Of a DNA stretch of 64,000 nucleotides, positions 10,621 to 22,119 are shown piece by piece. The stretch lies in contig NC_064035.1 of assembly GCF_932526225.1 (NCBI RefSeq), positions 9,845,296 to 9,909,295 of the forward strand, given 5' to 3'. Below the pieces are notes generated by a model, which saw only the letters and a list, made by a program, of their open reading frames with translations, made no database searches and had not been told where the DNA came from. Source of the DNA: Nematostella vectensis. Lineage: Eukaryota; Cnidaria; Anthozoa; Actiniaria; Edwardsiidae. The translations under genes were made by a program, and so were the position numbers. Positions within the stretch are counted from its first letter, which is position 1. Each line of letters begins with the position of its first letter.

Positions 10621-12328
10621 ACGTGATCGTATTCGCGGGTTCCGGATCAAAATACAGATCGTGTCACGTTGGTCGATTACTTTTGTAGTTCATTTATAGT
10701 AACTAGTGAATACCCCTAATGTTTCTTTTGTATGCACTCTTAATACTCCAGAGCAAATGGAAAAAAAGGATATTGTTTGCTGTGTGTATCCGTTATATTA
10801 TACTTTGGACGGCTGGTTCGACCATGAGGGGTAGCGATGGGTACCTCGAAATTTGGAAAAGTCTCGCAAAAATTTCGCTAATATCGCCGTTTTTGGAGTC
10901 TTGGATTTTTAAACGCGATCTCAGGGCCCCGATTTTTTGTAAAACGCGATCTGTGTTGTTACCATGCTACGGGTTTCCCTTCTTTTTTGTAGTGTAGCAA
11001 GAATGTATTGTAACTCTACCTATTATTTTCAAAGTTGAAAGTTTAACTGATGTTTATGACATACCTCGAGCAAGTTAAACAAGCTCTGGCTCGGTTTCCG
11101 AAATTTGACAAAAGTATCGGGATTTACCCATCGCTACCCCTACCATGAAGGCAAAACAAGCAATTCAATTCTAAGATCCGAAACATTTTATGTTTTTGTA
11201 TAATATTTTCATTGTTCTGGATCTAGCCTAAAACTAATAACGTGTCCGATAGGAAAATAAAATAAATTATTAATTGTTTTTTAAGACTCAAAGTGGTAAA
11301 TAAGTGTTGTTACAAGCGTCAGCAGATGCAACTACCATGAAATATTCTGCTTAGATTAAATGGTATCATTGTCGCTACGTTTCTACGTTGTCATGTCACA
11401 CAAAAGCCCGCGGCCAGGAAGATTCTAACGGCTTGATAATGTACCTCCTATTTCCTTTAGTTCTCCAGATCTTTGACGAAAAACAATACAGACAAGAACT
11501 AAAGCTATACCCTTCATGATCTAAGCTTTTACGTAGCGGTTTATTGTATGATATATGCAGATTTTTTTTCTCTAGATACAAAATTAAGATTGTTAGCTAT
11601 TTATCCGGCTTTAGGAAGCATCGATTCTTCTATCAAAATTAAGGAAGATTAATTGTAGCCTGTAGCGATAGGAACTTCATTCTTTTAATAAATTAGTTGC
11701 ATATAACGATTTTTCTTTTTTGTCATTATAACCCAAGTGAAGCTTGTTTTAATTTTTTTTAGTTGTGTCAGAGTTCCACAACTTTTACAATGCCACAGTA
11801 ATAAGTATGTGAACAATAAGAAATAGATTGGTCCTAAAAAAACGGAAACAGCAATTTTCGGTTCTATTCGGAGTTCACGCTTTTAAATCAACGTCTAGCA
11901 ATATACAATAACGCCCGATTTCATATCTTATCCAAGGATAATTTTAAATCGTAATGTTGATGTGTTACTATTGGAAATGCTGTTACCCAAAAGACATTAC
12001 TTGCTCGCACGCGGACTAAATGAGTTTTCAAGTCCACGTGAGTTCAGCTTTTAAGGAGGCACTTAACAATCCGATTGGGTGGTTTGTGTTAATTGTTACC
12101 AAGAACAATTAAAATCGCTTTAAATAGGATAAAAAAAAACCATTCAACATCTGTTAGCTGGGGGATATTTTCTATTTTCCATTTGCCTTTAGCTTGACAG
12201 ATCTAACACTCGCGACAGGTGCACCGAGATGGACATAAGAAATCCGTGAATCAGCTATGTGTCTTCATTTCTTACATGATGCTCGCTGTAAAAATGCAAT
12301 GATCGCTTTTTCTGGGAAATTGACAGAG
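10621..12328. other. Intergenic, no feature recognised
   Basis: AT-rich single-copy-looking DNA. Open frames are under 95 codons and show no family motif. Two similar stretches (CGAAATTTGGAAAAGT near 10848 and its inverted form CCGAAATTTGACAAAAGT near 11097, both next to ACCATGAGG/TACCCATCGCTACCCC) hint at inverted ends of a ~330-bp element around 10818-11150. I am not certain of this. Confidence 0.4.
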
Positions 12329-12381
12329 GGGGTCACGTGATGCTCGCTCGTTGATTCAACGAGCGAGCATCACGTGACCCC
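12329..12381. repeat. Perfect palindrome, 26-bp arms
   Basis: The arms 12329-12354 and 12356-12381 are exact reverse complements separated by one base. Each contains TCACGTGATGCTCGCTCGTT, so each carries an E-box-like CACGTG. Such a perfect long hairpin would extrude a cruciform and is normally unstable, so this copy is probably recent or under selection. It is most simply a minimal fold-back element. Confidence 0.9.
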
Positions 12382-12442
12382 TCGTGAACAAGCTCGTTTT
12401 AGTGAAATGTGTCGTGAATTAATCAACGCATTCGGGTAGCAA

Positions 12443-14415
12443 GTATACCTGCCAACTCTCCCGGTTTTTTTATCAAATCTCTCGGTCTCCCGGTTCTACC
12501 TTAAATCTCCCGGTTTATGACCAAATTTTAATCAGTCGAGTTGTTTTTTAAGTAGAAGTTGGATTTTAGCCACAAAGTTCTGCAAATCTCATAGTTTGTA
12601 ATTCAAGTTATGACGGTTTCAGTTTTTTCGAACTAAATAATCAACGAGCAGCCTTTTCCAGGCGTTTCTTGCAGAACACAGGACTACCGCAATACCGAAA
12701 TGCTTTCAGATATCGACCAATCAAGTTAGACAATTTTCGCGCGAACTGTTGAGAAATTGGCTCAAAATTTGGAGCCGTGTTTTCGCGCGAGTTTGTAAGG
12801 GAAGGGTCATTATTTAACGGGGGGGCGATGGCTGCTATGTTCAGGAGGAGGGTTGCGATTTTTTTAGCTCCGATTTGGGGGAGGGTCTCAAATTTTAATA
12901 CAAGGATTAGGAGAGGCCCTCATTTTTTTTAACAGGTATTCTGATCAATTTCCAAGCCTCCTTAAAGTCTGAAATCTCAAATTTTTTCTAAGGAGAACCC
13001 CAGATGTGTTGCTTCTATTTTTTGTCTATTGCAGTTTGGTTTTGATAATTTCCATCAATAAATTAACAAATTTCCATTCATGTCAAAGTTCTCCTCTCCC
13101 CTACCTGCCCACTATCTTTTCATCGGCGGTATGAAAAAAATAAGAATTCTGGTGGGAAGGAGCTAATGACGCTGTTTTATATTTAGGTAGCAGACATGAC
13201 GGAAAAACCTGGAAAATGACGGAAAAACCTGTGCAATTCGAGATAGAAGACTCGATAGAAGACTCTTACAATGGTTCCTTGTATTCCGGAATGATTTTCA
13301 AAACACAAATAACGCGAGGCAGAAATGCAATTACCCAGATTTTGGCTTTTTAAGATATTTTTCCATGATCATCCTTGCGCTATGTATGTATTTGATATTT
13401 TGTTTGCTATCACTCACTAAGTAGAAATTTTCCACCTTTTCCGTCTTATTTCAAGCGTTATTTCATGTTTTTCCGCCATGTGGTTTTAGCAATAATTAGC
13501 ATTTAAAATGTTTGAAAATGGCAAAATTTTCATGGGAGAGCATGTGTCATGGTATCCCTGTGGTATCCATTAATTAGCATAAACACATGTGCTAGAACCC
13601 GCCATCTTGAATGGTACACACAAAGCTAGAAGCTCTATTAAAAGGTTGAGTTACCAGAACCATAACAGCATGCCCCCCCTATACAATTTTATTTATACCC
13701 CTGGAATATGGGCTTTAAATCAACACTGCTTCTAAATAAGTCAGTGCCCCCCTCCCCACCTCAAACACAGATTCTTTCTCCCCACAATTATGCTGAAAGC
13801 AACGACATTCACGCCATATTCTTGTTAAAAAAATATAAAGCATATATTTTCTTTTCTTAACAAAGTGCCTCATCCCTTACTATTTTTGTAACACGGCACG
13901 GCTCATAAAAGAGTGCTCCATACGGTTATAAAATTTGCTGGTGCTCCTGAAAAACCGTGCCGTGTAGCATTGCACGACTAGAGTATAATTTTGAAGAAAG
14001 TTAAGAATAAGCTTTTTTGAGATTATTTTGTTTGGGGGAGGGCATTCAATTTTGCGTCACCATTTTATGGGAGCGTCACCATTTTTGTGCTTTAGATATA
14101 TAATTCAAACTTCAAGGCTCTTTAAAGAGAATTTTTAGGCGCTCTGTGTTCAGGATACGATGGAATTAAAACGCTGGCCTCTCAAAAAGTCGTTGAAATT
14201 GATGTTCTTAGCATCGAACCATTAGTCGAGTCAATTTAGTGTTTTACCAAAAAGTTATTGCACTTCAAGTGATCGTGCTCTTAAATGACAGAGTAGCATG
14301 TCCTTATTAACTTCCTTATTGTTGTTGGGTACCACAGGGTACCCAACAACAATAAGAGTACCCCCTCCCCTCCCCCCTAAAAATCTCCCGGTTTTTTAAG
14401 TCTGGGGGTTGGCAG
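12443..14415. mobile_element. ~2-kb element with inverted ATACCTGCCAAC ends
   Basis: The left end reads ATACCTGCCAACTCTCCCGG and the right end CTCCCGGTTTTTTAAGTCTG then GGGGTTGGCAGGTATG, so the termini are inverted repeats. Additional CTCCCGGTT blocks lie just inside both ends. The interior has no recognisable transposase, and the longest frames are short, so it is nonautonomous or heavily decayed. Two separate smaller elements could also explain the two ends. Confidence 0.55.
14315..14356. repeat. Perfect hairpin, 19-bp arms
   Basis: CTTATTGTTGTTGGGTACC (14315-14333) and its exact reverse complement (14338-14356) flank the loop ACAG. It lies near the right end of the 12.4-14.4 kb element and may be a subterminal structure of it. 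Confidence 0.85.
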
Positions 14416-14521
14416 GTATGAACAAGTGGTATTAATCCTATCAATAAGAAAATGATTATCCATGTTTATCGATAAGATTCGTCGGGGGAGTATAAGATAT
14501 GATGGTGATAACTGTTAAAAA

Positions 14522-14679
14522 GCAGCGGCGTAGCCAGGATTTGTAACAGGAGGGGGCCCAAAAGGGACTTTCAAGGCATTTTCTCCTGTTTTTAAATAAT
14601 GTCTCATACATTTACTGTATTTTTGGCTGCTAGAAGGGGGGGCCCGGGCCCCCTGGCCCCCCTGGCTACGCCCCTGCAA
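14522..14679. mobile_element. Short TIR element, GGCGTAGCCAGG family, copy 1
   Basis: Begins GCGGCGTAGCCAGGATTTGT and ends CCTGGCTACGCCCCTGC, with inverted G-rich and C-rich subterminal blocks. The interior, AAAAGG...TACATTTACTGTATTTTTGG then CTGCTAGAAGG, is nearly identical to the copy at 16693-16858, so it is a dispersed MITE-like family. Confidence 0.8.
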
Positions 14680-14939
14680 AGAGTAAGGTTGCCTGTAGCC
14701 AGAATCAAAATTTTACCGAGGCAAAGCCGGCCACTGGATGATATATCCAACAAAAGCAGGGTTTTTATCTCATACTTTTCAATTGTGAAACACTAAACAT
14801 CGAAATTTTACCGAGGCGAATGCCTCACTTGCCTCATGTTGGCTACGGCCCAATAACACATAAGTGACTTGTTTCTGTGCTGTAGCCTCTCTGTAACTAT
14901 CATTATCTTGGATAATTACGATTGTTAGCCTCGGCGATG

Positions 14940-15360
14940 AGGGTAATAATTATGACAATAGCAATGACAATAACAATAAAAAACAAGACTGTTTACGATT
15001 GTTAGCCTCTGCGATAAGGGTAATAATAATGACAATAGCAATGGCAATAATAAAAAAAAAACATGACTGTATACGATTGTTAGCCTCGGCGATGAGGGTA
15101 ATAATAATGGCTAGCAATGGCAATAGCAATAAAAAAATAATGACAATAACAATGATTATGACAATGACAATAACAATGATTATGACAATGACTATTACAA
15201 TGACAATAACAATGACAATAACAATAGAGATAACAATGACAATAACAATAACCATAACCATAACGATGACGATGACATTAACGATAACGATGACAATAGC
15301 AATGGCGATGGTGATGGCGATGGCGATGAGAACAACAGTGACAGTGATAATGATAATAAT
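14940..15360. repeat. ATGACAATA/ACGATGAC microsatellite with embedded triplicated block
   Basis: Long run of degenerate six-base units such as AATGAC, AATAAC and GATGAC. At its left side a block containing CGATTGTTAGCCTCGGCGAT recurs three times (near 14919, 14996 and 15074), so the array has a second, longer period of about 78 bases. The all-Met/Thr/Ile and all-Val/Ile frames over it are artefacts. Confidence 0.85.
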
Positions 15361-16480
15361 ATGGTAAGGTTTGGTATCATATAGTATGGTTTGGTATCAT
15401 ATAGTGCGATATGCTATCATATATAGTATGGTATGGTATCATATAGTATGGTTTGGTATCATATAGAATGGTATGGCATCATATAGTATGTTATGGTATG
15501 GTATCATATAGTGCGGTATGGTATCATATAGTATGGTATGGTACCATATATAGTATGGTTTGGTATCATATAGTATGGTATGGTATGGTATCATATAGTA
15601 TGGTATGGTATAATAAGTATGGTTTTACCGGTAGTATATGTGAGCTACCCAAAGCAATGAATAACCTGCTCCGATACTGTAGACTGGACTAATATAACAT
15701 GTGGGATAGAACCTCGCTAAAATTTAACACCACATGACAAAAAAGAAAAACGCTCTCTGACAAAACAAACAAAGGTATGGTATGGTATCATATAGTTTGG
15801 TTTAGTTTACATATAGTATGATATGGTATCATATATAGTATGGTATAGTATCATATAGCATGGTTTGGTATCATATAGTATGGTATGGTATCATATATAG
15901 TATGGTATAGCATCATATAGTGTGGTATGCTATCATATAGTATGGTAAGGTATCATAGAGTTTGGTTTGGTATCATATATGGGTATGGTTTGGTATCATA
16001 TATGGGTATGGTATAGTATCATATAGTATGGTATGGTATCATAGAGTGTGGTATGATATAGCATGGAATGTTTTAGTATGAGGTAGCGTGGTATGATGAG
16101 GAGGGTGTGCTATGGTATGATATGGAATATGCTATATGCTATGGTATGGTAAGGTATGGAATCAGGGTGGGATCTCGCTTTTCGCTGAAGAAAGGGGTTG
16201 GCTCAGTAAAAAGGGGGGGAGGGGTATTTGTTTTGTTACATATGGCCTTCTGGCAGCCCAAAGGAAGGTTTAAATCCCCTAAACCCTCCCCCTAGATCTG
16301 CTACTGGGAGTATGCTATATACTATATGCTAAGGTATGGAATAAGCTGCTATATGCTATGGTATGGTAATGTATGGATAATGCTATATACTATATAGTAT
16401 GATATTGTATGGCATAGTATGGCATATGGTATGATTTCTGGTATGGCATAACATGCTAATAGTATGTTATAGTAAAAATG
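15361..16480. repeat. TATGGTATGGTATCATATAG satellite
   Basis: Dozens of copies of a ~20-bp unit TATGGTATGGTATCATATAG, grading to the right into looser TATGGTATGCTATATGC forms. It is interrupted at about 15625-15775 by non-repeat sequence and at about 16157-16310 by an inserted GGCGGATCTAG-family element. Each unit has internal near-dyads (ATATGATACCATA). Confidence 0.9.
16157..16310. mobile_element. GGCGGATCTAG-family element, copy 2, inserted in satellite
   Basis: Shares GCTTTTCGCTGAAG, TTGGCTCAGTAAAAAGGG, ACATATGGCCTTCTGGCAGC and CTCCCCCTAGATCTGC with the copies near 4881 and 45721. Satellite units lie on both sides, which makes it an insertion into the array. Confidence 0.75.
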
Positions 16481-16692
16481 CGCTATTATGGCTGAACGAA
16501 AAGCTGAAAGGATTATAAACCGACTTCTTGTTGAAAATAGCTATAATCACTGCTGCTTAGATACGAGATGTAACCCTTGCGTCTGCCACAAATCAACTGG
16601 CCATGCATAAGTGACATAAGGCATGTCAATAAAACTGTGGTGTACTTGAAGGAGCCAGAGAAGTCCATGCCATCTTGAAGTGAACATAATTC

Positions 16693-16858
16693 AGCGGCGT
16701 AGCCAGGATTTTTAACAGGAGGGGGCCCAAAAGGCCCTTCTAGGCATTTCTTCCTGTATTTTAGAAAATGTCCCATACATTTACTGTATTTTTGGCTGCT
16801 AGAAGGGGGGCCCGGGCTCCCTAGGCCACCCCCTGGCCACGCCCTGGCCACGCCCCTG
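16693..16858. mobile_element. Short TIR element, GGCGTAGCCAGG family, copy 2
   Basis: Begins GCGGCGTAGCCAGGATTTTT and ends GGCCACGCCCCTG; the body matches the copy at 14522-14679. GGCCACGCCCTGGCCACGCCCC at the right end is a small duplication of the terminus. Confidence 0.8.
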
Positions 16859-16859
16859 T

Positions 16860-19800
16860 AATTTATCTTAAAAATAACTTGATTTATTTATTCTGATTCA
16901 TGATAAAGAAAAATGCTACTATTTGCGTCATATTCCGATTTTAAATTGTCTCCGTGTATTTATAAAGGTGGAGGTGTGATGAGATATATGATGGAGGGGT
17001 AGTTTTATACTGAATTCGAGAAAAGAAATAAAATGCTGTGCATATAATGTAACGGGATGTTTGGTGGCTGAAAATCAAACCTTTCTAATTCAATTCTATT
17101 TTCGAACGTTAATCACCCTTGGTAACCGGTAAAGGTGTTTCTATACTGACATTTTGAGAGTTTTGTGTTTGCTCAATGGACAAACTTCAAGATGGGATGT
17201 GGACTTTTCATTTTGGATCCTGAATTTGATTAAGATTAAAGCAATGAGGATCAAATTCAGCAATAGTTGGTTCATTTTAGTCCAGACGGTAGCGTGATAT
17301 CACACGACAAGGTAAAGTTATACAAAGACTTAAAGTACTTCTATACTTCTTCTAGAGGAAGCTACGTATTTGATGAAATAATGATAGTTTCCGGTCAAAA
17401 CAGGTCTTTAGTACGCTTGAAGTCCCACTGTGAGCCATGATATTATGGATGGTTTATGTAGAATTGCTTCTTGAGTAAGTAATAGAAGATTACCCAAACG
17501 CTTTGGATAAATTTAAATGCTAGATCGCGGAATAGGAAAACACACACACGCACGGCTTAGCGGTCTTAATGATGTCAACGATAACAAAAATAAATCCAAG
17601 ATATCTAAAATTTAAACCAATGACAACACGTTAAAAATTAATTTTCTTCCTTTGTCTTAGTTTTGTTAAGAGTTGCCCTAACCCATACAACACGAATTTT
17701 ATTAAATATACAAATTTTAGTTGTTAAAAACAACATGAAATTTTGGCAACAATTTGGAAATATATGACAGTATTATATAAATAAAGTAGATATGATGACA
17801 TTTAGCTTGCGATCCCAGTGATAAAACACAATGTAGAAAATTACCCTGACATAAGAGTCATTAGCCGTAACAAATTTACTAGAGGTGTTTCGAGTTTTTG
17901 TGTGGTTTTAACATAAACTTCGAGGGAACGAGCTGAATATATAAAAATGCTCGAAGGAGAACCAATCACCATAACCGTAGCAGGCCTCGAATTATTGGGG
18001 ACGATACAAAAACATTAAGAAAATATATTTTTTTTTGGGGGGGGGGGGGGGGGGGGGCACAGCAACGCCCCCACTGCTCATCTTTATTTGGTGTCTAAAG
18101 AAAGTAATCGTAATTTGGTCAACCGGTGTGGCTATTGAATGTGTACGCTTGTTATATGATTATTTGGAAGAAGTTGGAAAAAATAACCATACAAACCGTC
18201 TGCCTAGACGAAGGGGAAGTAGGTAAATGATGCCTATATGTTGTCATAAGCATAGTATTTTCAGATTTTATTTAACAGCTTAAGGTTACTCAAAAGAACA
18301 CCTTCTTACGCTTAGGACTCGTTTTTCCCCTGTCATTCTGGAATGGGAATGGTTGGTAGAGAGTGTTCAGAATGGCATTCAAGTTATTCTGCTACAGGTA
18401 AAAGAATGGGTTGAATGGCCTTCATTCTATTCCCGAATGGGAACGCGGGATAAACGAACGCGCGCTTTTTCTATTCTAATCATTCTCATTCCGGAATCAC
18501 GTGTAAAAAACGCGTTCTTAGTACTTGCAATACGATTTCATAAGAAAACGAAACGATCGAGGAACCTCGGCGGAAACAGGTTTGATAACATACATGTTTA
18601 GTTGCGAACATTTCATCAAGAGCTCATTTGGTGGGTATGGTGTCTAGATGACAAACAAAATAACAGATCTTGAAAAATACAGTTTTGGCGTATGCGAAAA
18701 TATAAGCTGAGAAAATAAGAAAGGGGTGTAATTCGTAAATTCATGAGAACAGCTGATAAACTTCCATTTCTAAAAAATAAATTACTTTAATTTGATCCTA
18801 TTCATTTTATGAAGAAGTCAAATTAACAAATACCAGATGGCTGTCCCTGTTCTTGGTTTATATAAGAAAACGAATATACAGAGTAAATGCTGGAAAATTC
18901 GCGGGTCTTGGCGTTCAAGGATTAAATCCGCGATTTAAACCGTCAGCGGGTATTTTGTAGTTATTTTGCATATATATTGGTAAATAAGTAGTATTTTGGG
19001 GGGTCAATAAAAACTCGGGGTCCAAGACCTGACTGCGAATTTTTAGTGTTCGCGAAATCATAAAGGCTAGTGAATGAAGAATCACAGTTGGCGCACGAAA
19101 TATTTGCAAGCATCCCTAGTTCCATCGACCAAGGAAAAGGAGTACACACATATTGACAAGAGCCATTTCTCTGTACTGCGATGGGATAAATATTGGACGG
19201 TTTTTCTTGGAACAGCTGCAGGTGATAATTACTGTTCTATTGAGTTTTTCGATGTTATTGAAGTTTGGCAAGGCAAGGGCTGGATTGCTCTTGGCTCCGG
19301 TAAGAATCATTAAGATGGGTATTGATAAATGTGAAGTAGCCTGATGACAGGGCAATGACGAAAAATGTATAATGTAACGGGGTGAGAAAGGTGTTTTTGA
19401 TAATTACTGTTTTATATGAGTTTTTCGATGTTATTGAAGTTTGGCAAGGCAAGGGCTGGATTGCTCTTGGCTCCGGTAAGAATCATTAAGATGGGTATTG
19501 ATAAATGTGAAGTAGCCTGATAACAGGGCAATGACGAAAAATGTATAATGTAACGGGGTGAGAAAGGTGTTTTTAAAAGCATCGATAAGGTACATTTCAT
19601 CTGGCCAGAGAAACGAGCGGTTGTGATATTGTTTAGAGTTTGGAAGAAGTCCATCTTGTAAAGGGTTATGGTTCGATGATGGTGATGTTCCGGTAAGAGT
19701 TTTATAGTTTATAGTGACAAATCCACATAATTAGATTTTATATTCCATTTTGAGTTGCCAACATAGAAAAGAAAAGACTATCAAGTTTGGAATATTTTTG

Positions 19801-20317
19801 AATGTAACCTCTAGATGTGCGAATATGCTCTCTAGAAACCTGCTGTGGAAAAAGAAAATGATGTTTTGACAATGCAAATGGAGCAGGTGCTTTCGACTCT
19901 CACCCAGTAACGAAGACGACGAGCACGATGTTGCGATCGCGGTAACTATGGTTACGTAGATGTTGATGATAGTCAAGACAATATCAGTGATCATGATGAC
20001 AATGCCATGCGTGCAACCCTCCCCTTTCCCCCTTGGCGGGGGAGGAATCTTCAAATACTATACTTTTTTCATATGTGACCATTGACTGCGAACGCCCCTC
20101 AGCCAATCCTGGGTACGCTGATAATGATGAAGACGATGGTAGTTATAAAGATAGTAATAATGACGAGGATGATAGGAGGGGACGTAAGGGGGGTTTCAAA
20201 ACCGCAAAACCGCCAAAAAACGCAAAGCCGTCAAAATAAGTCAATAAGTCGCGTCACATTTAAAAAACGCATCACCGCAAACCCTTACGCCCCCCTCTGA
20301 TAGTGACGAATGTCATC
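16860..20317. other. Intergenic region before the GPCR
   Basis: No gene recognised. Contents: AT-rich DNA; a poly-T/poly-G junction at about 18028-18057; a GAATG-rich block at 18333-18505 with inverted edges (TCATTCTGGAATGGGAATG against ATTCTCATTCCGGAATC) that may be a decayed TIR element; and a 176-bp tandem duplication at 19222-19575. A forward frame of 79 codons at 19074-19313 has no family motif I know. Confidence 0.5.
19222..19575. repeat. 176-bp direct duplication
   Basis: The segment starting GATAATTACTGTTCTATTGA at 19223 recurs at about 19399 with very few changes, through GGTGAGAAAGGTGTTTTT. The unit carries a short coding-looking stretch (FDVIEVWQGKGWIALGSG in one frame). The low divergence points to a recent duplication. 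Confidence 0.85.
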
Positions 20318-20369
20318 ATCTGTTCTCTTGTGATGATCTGTTCTCTTGTGATTATCTGTTCTCTTGTAG
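20318..20369. repeat. Three tandem copies of GATNATCTGTTCTCTTGT
   Basis: Three near-identical 18-19-bp copies abut the GPCR start codon; the third ends CTCTTGTAG|ATG. The pyrimidine-rich units each resemble a splice acceptor tract, so the last could be the acceptor of a 5' UTR intron. That is inference. Confidence 0.7.
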
Positions 20370-21428
20370 ATGCGAATCATGACCCCTCTGATGGACCCCA
20401 ACACCACCGGCAACATGACCCATACGGTGTGCAGTGAGGCCCTCGACCCAGCCTTCACAACGGCCGGCCTCGTCTTCATGTGTCTGCTTATTGTTGCCTC
20501 GTTGCTAGGCAACACGCTAGTCTGCACTCTGGTGGCTCGCTCGCAACGGCTTCAAACAAACTCGAACTTCTTTGTGTGTAGCTTGGCGATCTCGGACATC
20601 CTAGTCTCCGTTACCGTCATCCCTTTCGACATCGTGTACTGGATCTATTTCCCGCGATGGCCTTTAGGGGGATACCTGTGTAATCTGTGGAACGCCTTGT
20701 TCTTTGTTTTCCTGTCTGCTTCTGTGCTGAACCTCCTGGCAGTGAGCGCTGACCGGTTTATCGCAGTCGTATTCGCCTTGCGTTACGAGAGCTTTGTTTT
20801 TCCGAGGGTAGTCAAGTATTCGTTGGTAGCAATATGGGGATATTCTGTTGGCATCGGAATCCTAATATTCTTCATACTTGTGCCACCGAGGGACGAAGTC
20901 TACTCGTTTGAAATGAACCCTCTTCTTCATGGATACCTTCTTGTCGGTAACGTCCTCGCGCCATTCATTCTCATGACAACTTTTTACTTCAAGATTTACC
21001 TCATTGCCCGAGGCCACGCAAAGCGTGTCGGGATGAAAGGCAAGTCTGTGTGCGATCTGATTGGTCGAGAGTTGCGTGTTGCCAAGGCGCTAGGCATTGT
21101 GATCGCTACATTTGTCCTATGCTGGCTGCCGTTTGAAGTCATAAATGTGATGATTCTATTGGACGAGGGAGTCGAGACATGCGCAGTGGAAGTTGCAGAT
21201 ACGGTGTTCTGTTGGTTGGCCTATCTACAAACCGCTTTAAATCCAGTCGTCTTTGCCTTAACTAACAGCGAATTCAGGCGAGCATTCTGTAGAATGTTTT
21301 CCCCGCAATTTCACGGTAACTCCAGTTCGTCGCTTAACTCTACGAACAAACAAACAGAACAGAGAGAGAACAGCGCACGTCAGGGGGCCACTAATGAGAA
21401 ACCTGATATAGTCATAGCCCGTCTATAA
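20370..21428 (+). CDS. Class A (rhodopsin-type) G protein-coupled receptor, intronless
   Basis: 352 residues in one exon. Seven hydrophobic segments start near residues 32, 67, 104, 148, 187, 240 and 276. Hallmarks are LLGN in TM1, LAISD in TM2, Cys104 at the top of TM3, DRF (128-130) in place of DRY, CWLP (251-254) in TM6, and LNPVVF (290-295) in place of NPxxY in TM7, followed by an amphipathic helix (EFRRAFCRMF). The N-terminus has NTT and NMT glycosylation sites. The general pattern resembles amine and adenosine/melatonin-like receptors, but position 3.32 is Phe111, not the Asp needed for biogenic amines, and the second extracellular loop has no cysteine to pair with Cys104. The ligand cannot be told. 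Single-exon expansions of this kind are common in cnidarians. It is a plasma membrane receptor. Confidence 0.9.
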   Translation: MRIMTPLMDPNTTGNMTHTVCSEALDPAFTTAGLVFMCLLIVASLLGNTLVCTLVARSQRLQTNSNFFVCSLAISDILVSVTVIPFDIVYWIYFPRWPLGGYLCNLWNALFFVFLSASVLNLLAVSADRFIAVVFALRYESFVFPRVVKYSLVAIWGYSVGIGILIFFILVPPRDEVYSFEMNPLLHGYLLVGNVLAPFILMTTFYFKIYLIARGHAKRVGMKGKSVCDLIGRELRVAKALGIVIATFVLCWLPFEVINVMILLDEGVETCAVEVADTVFCWLAYLQTALNPVVFALTNSEFRRAFCRMFSPQFHGNSSSSLNSTNKQTEQRENSARQGATNEKPDIVIARL

Positions 21429-22119
21429 AAACACAGATATGCCCGTCTATAAAAGCATAGGAGTTTTCCGTAGTTTATTCAACAAACACTATCAGAGGAA
21501 AGACGGAAATGGTTTTAGAGAGCCCAACAAAATATTTTTGTCCCCTTGGTCATCTTCCTGATATTGGTAGGGAGAGGGAGTAATATACATACCTACACTA
21601 TGGCTAACACTTGATGTGTATCAAAATAGCTCGAAAAGCGCTACTCTGTAAAAGAAATCATTACCTATCACCATCGGCAGTTAAAGGGGCTACTCCTTCA
21701 AGTGCCAATAACCTTCGTGAGTCTTGTCTTCAGCTCGGGGGTCAAACCCTAGACTACGCATGTTACGACTATATGGAAACCAGGCCTACGACACAAGCCC
21801 AAGCACAACACAAGTGAGTATCGGTAAAACACAAGCACAAGCGAGAGAAATCAAGCAGTTTCGTTCTCTTGTGATTGCTTTTGCTTGCGTTCCAGTGAAG
21901 ATCGAAAAATAGCGCGCTTTGCGCTTGGGATTGCGTCCAAGTGAGAATCAACCTTACAATAACTGACTTCCTGCCGCACTTTTTTATCTAGAAATAATAC
22001 AAAATCTGAAATTATCTCTTCTTTAAAATAAGCTCCTCGCCTGGAGAATAAAAGATTGGTAATTCAGATGACCAACGAGTTGGCAATGATACTGACAATT
22101 GTATAATAAAAATACTGTA
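21429..22119. other. Intergenic, no feature recognised
   Basis: Between the GPCR and the 3' end of UMAD1. CCCGTCTATAAAAAC/GCCCGTCTATAAAAGC is repeated just after the GPCR stop. CAAGCACAA repeats occur at 21799-21840. No exon-like stretch was seen. Confidence 0.5.

Noticed and set aside
14950..15380. Val/Ile-rich and Met/Thr-rich frames of 61-122 codons
   Set aside because: Read from an ATGACAATA-type microsatellite; composition is explained by the repeat.
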